Origin: Flavobacterium sp. M31R6
Lineage (GTDB): Bacteria; Bacteroidota; Bacteroidia; Flavobacteriales; Flavobacteriaceae
Direction of reading: 5' to 3'
DNA length: 64,000 bases
NCBI RefSeq assembly: GCF_013284035.1
Contig: NZ_CP054141.1
Span: 3,720,001 to 3,784,000, forward strand
This document shows positions 54,705 through 62,903 of this stretch, piece after piece. The position numbers were made by a program, and so were the translations under genes. Under the pieces are notes generated by a model that saw only the letters and a list, made by a program, of their open reading frames with translations, ran no database searches and was not told the origin of the DNA. The first letter of the stretch is position 1. Each line of letters begins with the position of its first letter.

Positions 54705-54743
54705 AATCCGTGCTAATCAGTTTCATCCGTATAATCTGTGGCC
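54705..54743. repeat. Short periodic repeat of the AATCCGTG type
   Basis: AATCCGTGCTAATC, then ATCCGTATAATC and TGTGGCC form three loosely repeated units of about 12-14 bases. It lies just past the radical SAM stop and looks like a degenerate dispersed repeat. Confidence 0.45.
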
Positions 54744-54756
54744 AATTCAAAGTATG

Positions 54757-56961
54757 CTACAACACCAACAACCCGAATTCCCTCAACGTATTCACAGGTT
54801 TTGAATACCAGAACAACTCAAAATCTTCTAGCTGCTGTTCAAAATCAGTTTTTACTTCCTGAAAAGAATAAGTTTTACTATTCGAAACTGACATTTTCTG
54901 AAGCATTTCAACAAGCCATTCTCCTTCTGTTTTATTGGTCTGAATAGTGAAGCTTTCCTTTTTGTCGTGAAAAGTCAAAGTCATCATTTCCCAAGAATTC
55001 CCTTTTTTGGATTTAGTAAAATGTTCTACAGTTGGTTTTCCACCTAGCCAAACTATTTTAGCAGTAGGTTTGGTATTAAAATTAGTTTCTTCCTGTAGCG
55101 CGTCAAAAATAAAATCAGCACCAATTTTTGTCTTCGGAATTTTGAAATCAAACCAATCCTGCAATTCATAGTCAAAACAAATTCCGTGCATAAAGTTGAA
55201 CAGCGATTTCTTAAGTCCAAAACTAAATTTATCGTGATCGATTCCTGTTGAATCAACAAAATTAATATCATTATTGGCAAATGTCCCAATGGCTTCCGTT
55301 TCCTTTACGGCTCCAAATTGCTCTGGAAACATACCCACCGGACTGTGTGCCGTCATCGCAAATTGATGCCAAAACCCTGATTGCAACACTCCCGCTTCAA
55401 ACAATTGACGCACCATTTCGAGACTGTCCACCGTTTCCTGAATTGTTTGTGTTGGGTAACCGTACATCAAATAGGCGTGTACCATAATCCCAGCTTCGGT
55501 AAAATTCCGAGTAACTTTCGCCACTTGTTCTACAGTTACGCCTTTGTCAATCAGTTTCAATAATCTGTCCGAAGCTACTTCTAGTCCACCTGAAACAGCA
55601 ATACATCCCGAAGCTTTGAGCAACAAACACAAATCTTGCGTAAAACTTTTTTCGAATCGAATGTTTGTCCACCAAGTCACTGCCAATTTTCGACGAAGAA
55701 TTTCAAGTGCCAAAGCCCTCATCAACGCTGGTGGCGCGGCTTCATCGACATAATGGAAACCGTTTTCTCCCGTTTGGGCAATCATTTCTTCCATTCGGTC
55801 GCACAACAAACTCGCCGCAACGGGTTCGTATACCTTGATATAATCTAGAGAAATATCACAAAATGTGCATTTACCCCAGTAACAACCGTGCGCCATCGTG
55901 AGCTTATTCCAACGTCCGTCGCTCCACAAGCGGTGCATCGGATTCACAATCTCGATAACCGAAATGTATTTATCCAAAAGCAAATCCGAATAATCCGGCG
56001 TTCCCACTTGGGATTGTTTGTAATCTGGTTTAGTGGAATTATTTTTGTAAACTACTTTTCCATCTTCAAGAAGAAATGTTCTTTTATAGGAATTGTGATG
56101 TGGATTTTCAATACTGGCGATTAATTCTTCAATTGGCGTTTCACCATCATCCAAAGTGATATAATCAAAAAACTCAAAAACCCGTTCATCCGAAAGCGAA
56201 CGCAATTCGGTATTCGGGAAACCGCCACCCATCGAAATTTTGATATTCGGATAGTGTTTTTTCACCCATTGAGCAGAGCGAAAAGCAGAATATAAATTTC
56301 CGGGAAACGGAACCGAAATCAAGAATAAAGTTGGCTGAATCGTTTCTATTCTCTCTTTTAAAATCGAAAGCAAAATCTCGTCAATATAAGTAGGTTCTTG
56401 TTGCAAAGCTCCGTACAATTCATCAAAAGAATTGGCGCTTCTTCCCAGTCTTTCCGCATAACGGCTGAACCCAAAATTTTCATCTACACATTCCACTATA
56501 AAATCCGAAATATCCTCGAGATACAAAGTCGCCAAATGCTTAGCTTTGTCCTGCGTTCCCATGGTTCCAAAAGCCCAATCGAGTTCCTCCAATTGTGCAA
56601 ATCGGGAAGCCTCCGGCAAAAAATCCTCTTGACATATTTGGAGCGCCAACGTTGGATTCTTTCCCTGCAAAAACGCAATAACAGAATTAATCGTTTTAAT
56701 ATATTCGTCTTGTAAAGCAAAAATTCTCTTGGAATTATCTGAAATATTTTGGTCAGAAACCTGAAACTTGAAACTTTGAACTTGAAACAAGTTTCCTAAC
56801 CCTTCTTTCGAAAACAATTTCAAAATCACTTCAATCCCCAAATCCGCCTGAACCGATTCAATGTTTTTGGTATTAAGAAACCCTTTGATATAAGCCGTCG
56901 CTGGATAAGGCGTATTCAGTTGGGTAAACGGGGGCGTGATGAGGAAAAGTTTAGTTTTCAA
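54757..56961 (-). CDS. B12-binding-type radical SAM protein
   Basis: 734 residues. The N-terminal part (FLITPPFTQLNTPYPATAYI, then ISMGGGFPNTELRS) resembles a cobalamin-binding Rossmann domain, and the middle is a radical SAM barrel. The cluster motif is GCYWGKCTFCD near residue 360, spaced C-x4-C-x2-C, one residue longer than the classic C-x3-C-x2-C. CISVSGGLEVASDRLLKLID-type and YLMYGYPTQTIQETVDSLE segments are typical of the family. The reaction is unknown; no precursor peptide or maturation partner is nearby. A -7-like TATTTTTG lies at 56978-56985. Confidence 0.85.
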   Translation of the reverse strand: MKTKLFLITPPFTQLNTPYPATAYIKGFLNTKNIESVQADLGIEVILKLFSKEGLGNLFQVQSFKFQVSDQNISDNSKRIFALQDEYIKTINSVIAFLQGKNPTLALQICQEDFLPEASRFAQLEELDWAFGTMGTQDKAKHLATLYLEDISDFIVECVDENFGFSRYAERLGRSANSFDELYGALQQEPTYIDEILLSILKERIETIQPTLFLISVPFPGNLYSAFRSAQWVKKHYPNIKISMGGGFPNTELRSLSDERVFEFFDYITLDDGETPIEELIASIENPHHNSYKRTFLLEDGKVVYKNNSTKPDYKQSQVGTPDYSDLLLDKYISVIEIVNPMHRLWSDGRWNKLTMAHGCYWGKCTFCDISLDYIKVYEPVAASLLCDRMEEMIAQTGENGFHYVDEAAPPALMRALALEILRRKLAVTWWTNIRFEKSFTQDLCLLLKASGCIAVSGGLEVASDRLLKLIDKGVTVEQVAKVTRNFTEAGIMVHAYLMYGYPTQTIQETVDSLEMVRQLFEAGVLQSGFWHQFAMTAHSPVGMFPEQFGAVKETEAIGTFANNDINFVDSTGIDHDKFSFGLKKSLFNFMHGICFDYELQDWFDFKIPKTKIGADFIFDALQEETNFNTKPTAKIVWLGGKPTVEHFTKSKKGNSWEMMTLTFHDKKESFTIQTNKTEGEWLVEMLQKMSVSNSKTYSFQEVKTDFEQQLEDFELFWYSKPVNTLREFGLLVL

Positions 56962-57028
56962 TGAATATTATTTTGTGCAAAAATAAGGGATATTTAACGA
57001 CTTTGAAATTCTAAATCGAGTAAAACAA

Positions 57029-57052
57029 AAAAAGCCCAATAAAAGGGCTTTT
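57029..57052 (-). terminator. Terminator after the alpha/beta hydrolase gene
   Basis: AAAAGCCC pairs with GGGCTTTT around a short loop, followed by T-rich sequence on the minus strand. Confidence 0.72.
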
Positions 57053-57074
57053 CACGTGTAATATAAATTCAGTT

Positions 57075-58451
57075 TCACTTTACTTGAACCAAAATCCATT
57101 TGGATATTTCCTCTAATGCAATTGGAGAGAATGTTTGCTCAATCGCTGCGTACTCATCAGGAGAACCCGTTTTACATTCCTGAAAGAGATGATTTAGATT
57201 GGACAACTTCTTAGTGGTTACGTTTTTATTTCCTCCTTTGGCTAGTGCCACTTTGATAGCTTCCAGGTTAATATCGGGAGGCACTTGTAAATCTTTTTCT
57301 CCATTGAGTGCAAGAACTGGGCATTTCACTTTTTCTAAAGCTATTGCAGGATCTAATTTTAAAAAACTAACCAGCCAAGGGCTAGTAATTTGAGAGGAAA
57401 GTGCACTAATCTGGGTATCATTGGCAGTATCACCTAATTTTGATTTTAGATAACTGAATGCCTTGCTTTTTAGATTTATATCATTTGCTGAAGAAGCTAC
57501 AATAATATCATAAGCTCCTTTAAAGATTTCCTGCCCTTTTTTAATTTCATTTTCTGAAATTCCCTTTTGACGTTCAATCATTTCTTTTTGCAAAAGCATT
57601 AATTGATCTCCTCGAAGTCCAGGTCCAGCCAATAATATAATGAATTTTACATCCTTCGAGTTCTGTGCAACAATAGGAGCAATTATTCCGCCCTCGCTGT
57701 GGCCGATTAATCCTATTTTATTTTTATCTATTTCTTTTCTGGTTTTCAAATAGTCGACTGCTGCTTGGACATCTTTGGCAAAATCCAAAGTAGTTGCCGT
57801 TTTATATTCTCCTGTAGATTTTGCAACACCGCGGTCATCAAATCGTAGAACCGCAATACCTTTTTTTGTCAAATAATCTGCTAAAACCAAAAACGGTTTA
57901 TGTCCTAATATTTCTTCATCTCTGTTTTGTGGACCACTTCCGCTTATCAAAATCACAACTGGAAATTTGCCTTCTTTACTAGGTAAACTTAACGTTCCTG
58001 CCAAAACATTTTTATCTGTTTTATTTTCGAAAGTGACATCTTCTGTATAGTACGGAAACGGATTTTGTGGCTCTTGAGGTCTTATTACCGTCTCTTTTTT
58101 TAAAATTTCTCTAGACAAATTCAACGGAAAAGATTGACCGCTTTGAGTAAAAGTACCAACAATCACATTATACTGATTTAGCTCCCCCTCAAAAACTATC
58201 CGGGCACTTGGAATCTCTAATTTTAAAGTAGTATTCTCAAACTTGGTTGTTGTAACGGGAATTCCTTTTGCTCCTTGGTCTGGGCTATCCATCGTAGCAC
58301 TGTATCCATTTTCACTTTTGCTTATATTAAAAACAAGTGCTAATTGTCCTCCGGGAACTTTTAAAAAACCATTCCATTGTCCCGTAATTTCTTGCCCGAA
58401 CATTGTAAAAGACAACAAAATTGTCATTAAAAAAAATACTGCTTTGTTCAT
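57075..58451 (-). CDS. Secreted alpha/beta hydrolase (esterase/peptidase-like)
   Basis: 458 residues with a signal peptide (SFTMFGQEI, about residue 20). The N-terminal domain (about 22-120) is a beta-sandwich often seen in this group. The hydrolase domain has LISGSGPQNRDEE with the oxyanion-hole region, nucleophile Ser252 in IGLIGHSEGGIIAP, the acid in LALNGEKDLQVPPD and the histidine in LSNLNHLFQECKTG. The substrate is unknown. It ends in its own terminator and begins about 70 bases beyond the SdpI-family stop. Confidence 0.87.
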   Translation of the reverse strand: MNKAVFFLMTILLSFTMFGQEITGQWNGFLKVPGGQLALVFNISKSENGYSATMDSPDQGAKGIPVTTTKFENTTLKLEIPSARIVFEGELNQYNVIVGTFTQSGQSFPLNLSREILKKETVIRPQEPQNPFPYYTEDVTFENKTDKNVLAGTLSLPSKEGKFPVVILISGSGPQNRDEEILGHKPFLVLADYLTKKGIAVLRFDDRGVAKSTGEYKTATTLDFAKDVQAAVDYLKTRKEIDKNKIGLIGHSEGGIIAPIVAQNSKDVKFIILLAGPGLRGDQLMLLQKEMIERQKGISENEIKKGQEIFKGAYDIIVASSANDINLKSKAFSYLKSKLGDTANDTQISALSSQITSPWLVSFLKLDPAIALEKVKCPVLALNGEKDLQVPPDINLEAIKVALAKGGNKNVTTKKLSNLNHLFQECKTGSPDEYAAIEQTFSPIALEEISKWILVQVK

Positions 58452-58522
58452 TTTATTTGATTCTATTTTTAAATTAAAATTGATGTGAAATACCTTGAAA
58501 TCTTAGTTCGATTTTTCTTTTT

Positions 58523-59371
58523 TTAGATGATGGCAAAAAGGCAAAATCTCTCTCCTCTAGCCCCGATAGCAGTGAAAATCCTTTGTGGGCTGGGGTTCAG
58601 CCTACAAAGATTGCAACGGATTGCTTCGCCAGTTCGGCTTTCGCCTCGTGTGCGGGACGATACTGGCAAAAATGCCAAATATTTCTGCTTCAAATTAATG
58701 ATCAAACTCGAGTTATACACTTTTTTTTCTATTTCCTTAAACTTCATGTAAGAATACACCATTGGGACGATTGCCAATACAACAACAAGTGAAATAAATA
58801 CAATTGAGAAATAATTATTTTCAAAAATCAAACCTCCCAATACTATTACCAACCCACCAATAACCCAAAGTTTACCTGCAAAAACATGAGTCATTTTCCA
58901 AACTTCATTATTCTCTAAAGTCCAAGGAGTGCGTATCCCGATGAAATAATTGGGCTGAATCACTTTGAAATAATTACCCAGAACCAAAAATAAAATTCCG
59001 ATTATGATATAAATTAAATTAGGACTCGAAAATGATTGATTCTTTGTAATGAAAATGATAAACAAAGCCAACATGGACATACATAAAACAAGGAAAAACT
59101 TCAATTGATAGTATTTACCACCCATTATGGAAATCCTTTTTTTAGGATCGATTTTTGGGACGACAAGCAGTAAAACATACACCAAAACTGGCAACATAAA
59201 AAGTAATCCAATCAAGGAAAATTTATCTCCCCAATGATCGACCTCACCTTTGTAATTCCAATGTGTTGGGACTTTTTCTGGTAATGTATTCCAGATAAAA
59301 GCTAAATAAATAAAAGGCATTAAAACAATTCCAATAATAGGAAGTTCTTTTCTGAAAGTTACATTCATCAT
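58523..59371 (-). CDS. SdpI-family membrane protein (DUF1648/SdpI) with repeat-derived C-terminal tail
   Basis: 282 residues as read. The N-terminal part (ELPIIGIVLMPFIYLAFIWN, then PTHWNYKGEVDHWGDKFSLI) is DUF1648, followed by the SdpI region (IIGILFLVLGNYFKVIQPNY, FIGIRTPWTLENNEVW) with about six membrane segments ending near residue 210. In Bacillus SdpI gives immunity to a killing factor and sequesters the repressor SdpR. Residues 235-282 are encoded by a family B repeat and have an Arg/Cys-rich composition unlike the rest, so the native end was probably near residue 234. It starts one base after the ArsR-type gene stop. Confidence 0.82.
   Translation of the reverse strand: MMNVTFRKELPIIGIVLMPFIYLAFIWNTLPEKVPTHWNYKGEVDHWGDKFSLIGLLFMLPVLVYVLLLVVPKIDPKKRISIMGGKYYQLKFFLVLCMSMLALFIIFITKNQSFSSPNLIYIIIGILFLVLGNYFKVIQPNYFIGIRTPWTLENNEVWKMTHVFAGKLWVIGGLVIVLGGLIFENNYFSIVFISLVVVLAIVPMVYSYMKFKEIEKKVYNSSLIINLKQKYLAFLPVSSRTRGESRTGEAIRCNLCRLNPSPQRIFTAIGARGERFCLFAII
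58556..58690 (+). repeat. Structured dispersed repeat, family B, copy 2 (inside the SdpI-family ORF)
   Basis: CTAGCCCCGATAGCAG, TGAAAATCCTTTGT, a GGCTGGGGTTCAGCC hairpin, ACAAAGATTGCAACGGATTG, then a GC-richer part containing CTTCGCCAGTTCGGC and GGGACGATACTGGC. It shares its first half with 37913-38000 but has a different second half. It overlaps the 3' end of the SdpI-family gene in antisense orientation. Confidence 0.72.
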
Positions 59372-59372
59372 T

Positions 59373-59627
59373 TTATTTTTTAAAAGTTAAAATCCACTGC
59401 AACACATCTTCCATTATGGTGGTGTTGATGGAATAGAAAATAAATTGTCCCGATTTTTCGGCTGTGATTAAATCGGCACGTTTCAAAATATCCAAATGAT
59501 GGGAAATACTCGGCTTTGACATATTGAACTGATCGGCTATTTCTCCGGCTGACAAATTCTTTGTTTTTAAAAGCTCCAATATTTCTCTTCTCGTGGCATC
59601 ATTCAATGCTTTAAATATGTCATTCAT
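59373..59627 (-). CDS. ArsR-family transcriptional repressor (SdpR-like)
   Basis: 84 residues. A compact winged helix: IFKALNDATRREILELLKTK, SAGEIADQFNMSKPSISHHL with the recognition helix, and ADLITAEKSGQFIFYSINTT for the wing. There is no metal-binding ELCVCD motif, so it is of the SdpR/autorepressor type rather than a metal sensor. It precedes the SdpI-family gene by one base, the same order as sdpRI in Bacillus. A palindrome (59645-59666) just upstream is its likely operator. Confidence 0.9.
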   Translation of the reverse strand: MNDIFKALNDATRREILELLKTKNLSAGEIADQFNMSKPSISHHLDILKRADLITAEKSGQFIFYSINTTIMEDVLQWILTFKK

Positions 59628-59644
59628 GATTTAAAGTATTTATA

Positions 59645-59666
59645 TATTTAGGCAAATGTCTAAATA
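59645..59666. promoter_or_regulatory. Candidate ArsR/SdpR operator
   Basis: TATTTAG-GCAAATGT-CTAAATA is a 22-bp dyad with 7-bp perfect arms, 18 bases upstream of the ArsR-type ATG. An outer pair AAAGTATTTA/TAAATACTTT overlaps it. Size and position fit autoregulation. Confidence 0.5.
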
Positions 59667-59749
59667 CTTTTTCAAACTACCAAATAACTTTCAGATTTTT
59701 TTGTTAAAATATGGTAATACGAAAGCAAAATAGAAATCTATAAATCAAA

Positions 59750-59783
59750 AAAAAGAGTTGCAAAACGAATTTGCAACTCTTTA
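59750..59783 (-). terminator. Terminator after the MHS-family transporter gene
   Basis: AAAGAGTTGCAAA pairs with TTTGCAACTCTTT around a small loop, with a T-run on the minus strand. It separates the transporter gene from the ArsR-SdpI operon. Confidence 0.78.
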
Positions 59784-59805
59784 ATAAACGGTATAACTAT
59801 TTAAT

Positions 59806-61089
59806 TTAAAATTTATGTTCCGTCTTACTAATCGCCAATAAAGAAAACAACGAAATACAAGCCGCAATAGTAAGATAGAATCCAACATAGGTCAAACTAT
59901 AAGTTGATGCCAGCCAAATGGCAATCATTGGCGCAAAAGCAGCTCCAACAATTCCTGCCATATTAAAAGTCAATGAAGCTCCAGAATACCGAACGTTGGT
60001 AGGAAATAATTCTGATAAAAAAGTCCCCAAAGGTCCATACGTAAATCCCATCAAAGCCATTCCTGTACATAAAAAAAAAGTTACCATTACTGTACTGCCA
60101 GACTTTAAAAAATGAGAAAAGAAAAAACCAAAAAAAGCAATCGCAATTGTAGCAACAATCAACATTTTTCGACGCCCAATTTTATCAGCAACTACCGCAG
60201 AAATTGGAATAAACAAAGCAAAAAACAATACCGAAAACAATTGAATCAATAAAAAATCTCGTTTTTCGTAACCCAAATCAGATGTTGCCCAACTCAATGT
60301 AAAAACGGTCATTAAATAAAATACCAAGAAAGTAGTAATAGAGGCCAATGTTCCAAAAAGCAATTGATTTTTATACGATTTAACCAAAGTAAGAAAAGGA
60401 ATTTTAACTTCTTTTTGTTCTTTTTTTGAGTTTTCGAAAGAAGGAGTTTCAGTAATTTTAGTTCGGATATAAAAACCAACTACAACCAAAAGAGAACTAG
60501 CAATAAAAGGAATTCTCCATCCATAATCCATAAATTCTTGATTACTCATAGAATCGGTTAACAACAAGAAAGTCCCTCCTGAAAGCAGTAAACCAATTGG
60601 GGCGCCTAGTTGGGGAAACATTCCATACCAAGCACGTTTATTGGGCGGCGCATTTTCTATAGCTAATAAAACAGCTCCCCCCCACTCGCCTCCTAAGCCA
60701 ACTCCTTGACCAAATCGACACAACATCAATAACAAAGGAGCAGCAATACCAATACTGGAATAACTTGGCAAAAAACCAATGGTTACAGTAGAAATTCCCA
60801 TAGTCAGTAAAGCAGCTACCAAAGTAAATTTACGACCAATTTTGTCTCCATAATGCCCAAAAAAAGCAGAACCCAATGGGCGGGATATAAAAGCTATTGA
60901 AAAAGTTGCCAACGATTGTAAGGTTGCCATCGTAGGGTCTGCACTTGGAAAAAACAATTGCGGGAAAACTAAAACGGCGGCATTGGCATAGATATAAAAA
61001 TCAAAAAACTCAATCGTGGTACCTATTAAACTGCCAAAAAGTATGTGTTTCAAAGAATTTACTTTGGCTGGTTTGGTTATTTCTTGCAT
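59806..61089 (-). CDS. MHS-family major facilitator (metabolite:H+ symporter)
   Basis: 427 residues with about 12 membrane segments. SLIGTTIEFFDFYIYANAA and FFGHYGDKIGRKFTLVAALL (the loop 2-3 motif), then GGEWGGAVLLAIENAP and RAWYGMFPQLGAPIGLLLSG, are characteristic of the ProP/ShiA-like MHS group. It probably takes up a small organic solute such as a carboxylate or compatible solute with protons; which one is not clear. It is monocistronic and divergent from bshC. Confidence 0.88.
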   Translation of the reverse strand: MQEITKPAKVNSLKHILFGSLIGTTIEFFDFYIYANAAVLVFPQLFFPSADPTMATLQSLATFSIAFISRPLGSAFFGHYGDKIGRKFTLVAALLTMGISTVTIGFLPSYSSIGIAAPLLLMLCRFGQGVGLGGEWGGAVLLAIENAPPNKRAWYGMFPQLGAPIGLLLSGGTFLLLTDSMSNQEFMDYGWRIPFIASSLLVVVGFYIRTKITETPSFENSKKEQKEVKIPFLTLVKSYKNQLLFGTLASITTFLVFYLMTVFTLSWATSDLGYEKRDFLLIQLFSVLFFALFIPISAVVADKIGRRKMLIVATIAIAFFGFFFSHFLKSGSTVMVTFFLCTGMALMGFTYGPLGTFLSELFPTNVRYSGASLTFNMAGIVGAAFAPMIAIWLASTYSLTYVGFYLTIAACISLFSLLAISKTEHKF

Positions 61090-61193
61090 ATGAATTTTAT
61101 AATGTTAAACTAAATAGTTGTTTTTAATTTTCGAAAGTAACAAAGATTTTGTTCCAATATTTTTTGGTAATTTAGCATCAAATAAACTTAAAT

Positions 61194-62804
61194 ATGCCAA
61201 CCGACTGCATCAGCTACCAAAATTCTGGATATTTCTCTCCTTTGATGAATGATTATTTAAACCAAAAAGAGCCAACGCATTCGCTTTACAATCGATTCCC
61301 AAATCTTGAAAATTTCGAAGAACAAATAAAGGAAAAAAAAGAAAATTTCAACGGTAACGGCAACAAGAATTTCAACACAAAAAGAGCCGTTTTAGTTACG
61401 GCTCTGAAAAACCAATATTCAAATATTCCCACATCGGATCTAACGAAACAAAATATTGAAGCTTTGGCCAGTGCCAATACTTTCACAGTTACCACTGGAC
61501 ACCAACTAAATCTATTCAGTGGTCCATTATACTTTTTATACAAAATCATTTCGACAATTAATTTGACAACCGAATTAAAAGCAAAATATCCTGACTATAA
61601 TTTTGTTCCAGTATATTGGATGGCAACCGAAGATCACGATTTTGAAGAAATTAATTATTTCAGTTTCAAAGGAAAAAAATTTCACTGGAACAGGGAAAGT
61701 ACTGGACCTGTCGGAAGATTATCCACCGAAGGATTAGACAATTTTCTTGAAATATTTGCACTTGAAATAGGTTCAAGCGCCAATGCCAAAACAATCAAAA
61801 AACTATTTGAAGATTCCTACATCAACCATGACAACTTAGCCGATGCAACGAGATATTTGGCCAATGCTCTTTTTGGAGCATCAGGTTTAGTTATTTTGGA
61901 TGCAGATGACCAGAATTTGAAACGCAATTTTATACCGTACATAAAAGAGGAATTACTGTATCAAACATCTTTTAAGATGGTAACCGAAACCATCGAAAAA
62001 TTAAAAAACTATTTCGTTCAGGTGAATCCGCGCGAAATCAATTTGTTCTATATTGAAGATAATTTGCGAGAACGAATTATTCTTGATAATGGAATTTACA
62101 AGGTCAATCACACCAAAATCGAATTTACAGAATCTGAAATTTTGAAATTATTAGAAAGTAATCCTGAAAAATTTAGTCCGAATGTCATCATGCGTCCGTT
62201 GTACCAAGAAGTCATTTTACCCAATTTATGCTACATTGGCGGCGGCGGGGAAATTGCTTATTGGTTGGAATTAAAATCTTTTTTCGCATCCGCTAAAGTA
62301 ACTTTCCCAATATTGTTATTGAGAAACTCTGTTCTTTTGGCAACCGAAAAACAGAACAAAAAGGCCGACAGATTAAATCTGTCCTGGTCAGATTTATTTT
62401 CCAAACAAACTGCTTTAATCAATCATGTAACGCAAAAACTATCCGATTTCCCGATTGATTTTTCTGAGCAGAAAGAAGCATTAAAAAAACAATTTGAGGC
62501 AATTTTAGAATTAGCCAATCATACAGACAAATCTTTCTTAGGAGCTGTAAAAGCACAAGAAACAAAACAGACCAAAGGATTGGAAACTCTCGAGAAGAGA
62601 TTACTTATTGCACAAAAAAGAAAATTTCATGATGAGCTACAACGCATCATTGACTTGCAAAACGAATTATTTCCTAACCAAAGTTTACAGGAACGTCAAG
62701 CTAATTTTTCTGAATTTTATTTGGAAAATGGTGAACGTTTGATTCCACAAATAATGAGCCAGCTCAAACCATTGGAGCAAAATTTCAATATAATATTTTT
62801 TTAA
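61194..62804 (+). CDS. bshC: Bacillithiol biosynthesis cysteine-adding enzyme BshC
   Basis: 536 residues, the normal length. It carries the BshC blocks TVTTGHQLNLFSGPLYFLYK and PVYWMATEDHDFEEINYF in the N-terminal half, and NVIMRPLYQEVILPNLCYIG with GGGGEIAYWLELK near residues 325-355. A long C-terminal coiled-coil region follows. It adds cysteine to glucosaminyl-malate in the last step of bacillithiol synthesis. The other bsh genes are not in the window, as is usual for these dispersed genes. Confidence 0.93.
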   Translation: MPTDCISYQNSGYFSPLMNDYLNQKEPTHSLYNRFPNLENFEEQIKEKKENFNGNGNKNFNTKRAVLVTALKNQYSNIPTSDLTKQNIEALASANTFTVTTGHQLNLFSGPLYFLYKIISTINLTTELKAKYPDYNFVPVYWMATEDHDFEEINYFSFKGKKFHWNRESTGPVGRLSTEGLDNFLEIFALEIGSSANAKTIKKLFEDSYINHDNLADATRYLANALFGASGLVILDADDQNLKRNFIPYIKEELLYQTSFKMVTETIEKLKNYFVQVNPREINLFYIEDNLRERIILDNGIYKVNHTKIEFTESEILKLLESNPEKFSPNVIMRPLYQEVILPNLCYIGGGGEIAYWLELKSFFASAKVTFPILLLRNSVLLATEKQNKKADRLNLSWSDLFSKQTALINHVTQKLSDFPIDFSEQKEALKKQFEAILELANHTDKSFLGAVKAQETKQTKGLETLEKRLLIAQKRKFHDELQRIIDLQNELFPNQSLQERQANFSEFYLENGERLIPQIMSQLKPLEQNFNIIFF

Positions 62805-62812
62805 AGTTGCTG

Positions 62813-62894
62813 AGTTGCTTAGATTCTAAGCAACTTTGATTTGAATAACAACAGAAAAAAACTTAGAAACTTAGAGACTTAGAATCTCAGAAAC
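62813..62894 (+). repeat. Hairpin plus short periodic repeat between bshC and the next gene
   Basis: AGTTGCTTAGA pairs with TTCTAAGCAACT (62813-62835), probably a weak terminator for bshC. Then CTTAGAAACTTAGAGACTTA with AGAATCTCAGAAACTT (about 62859-62896) gives four loose copies of an 8-10 base unit directly before the next start codon. Confidence 0.5.
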
Positions 62895-62903
62895 TTTAAA
62901 AAA

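Noticed and set aside
54757..58451. A possible RiPP system around the radical SAM gene
   Set aside because: No short precursor-like ORF, peptidase or transporter was found on either side; the adjacent hydrolase has its own terminator and no link.
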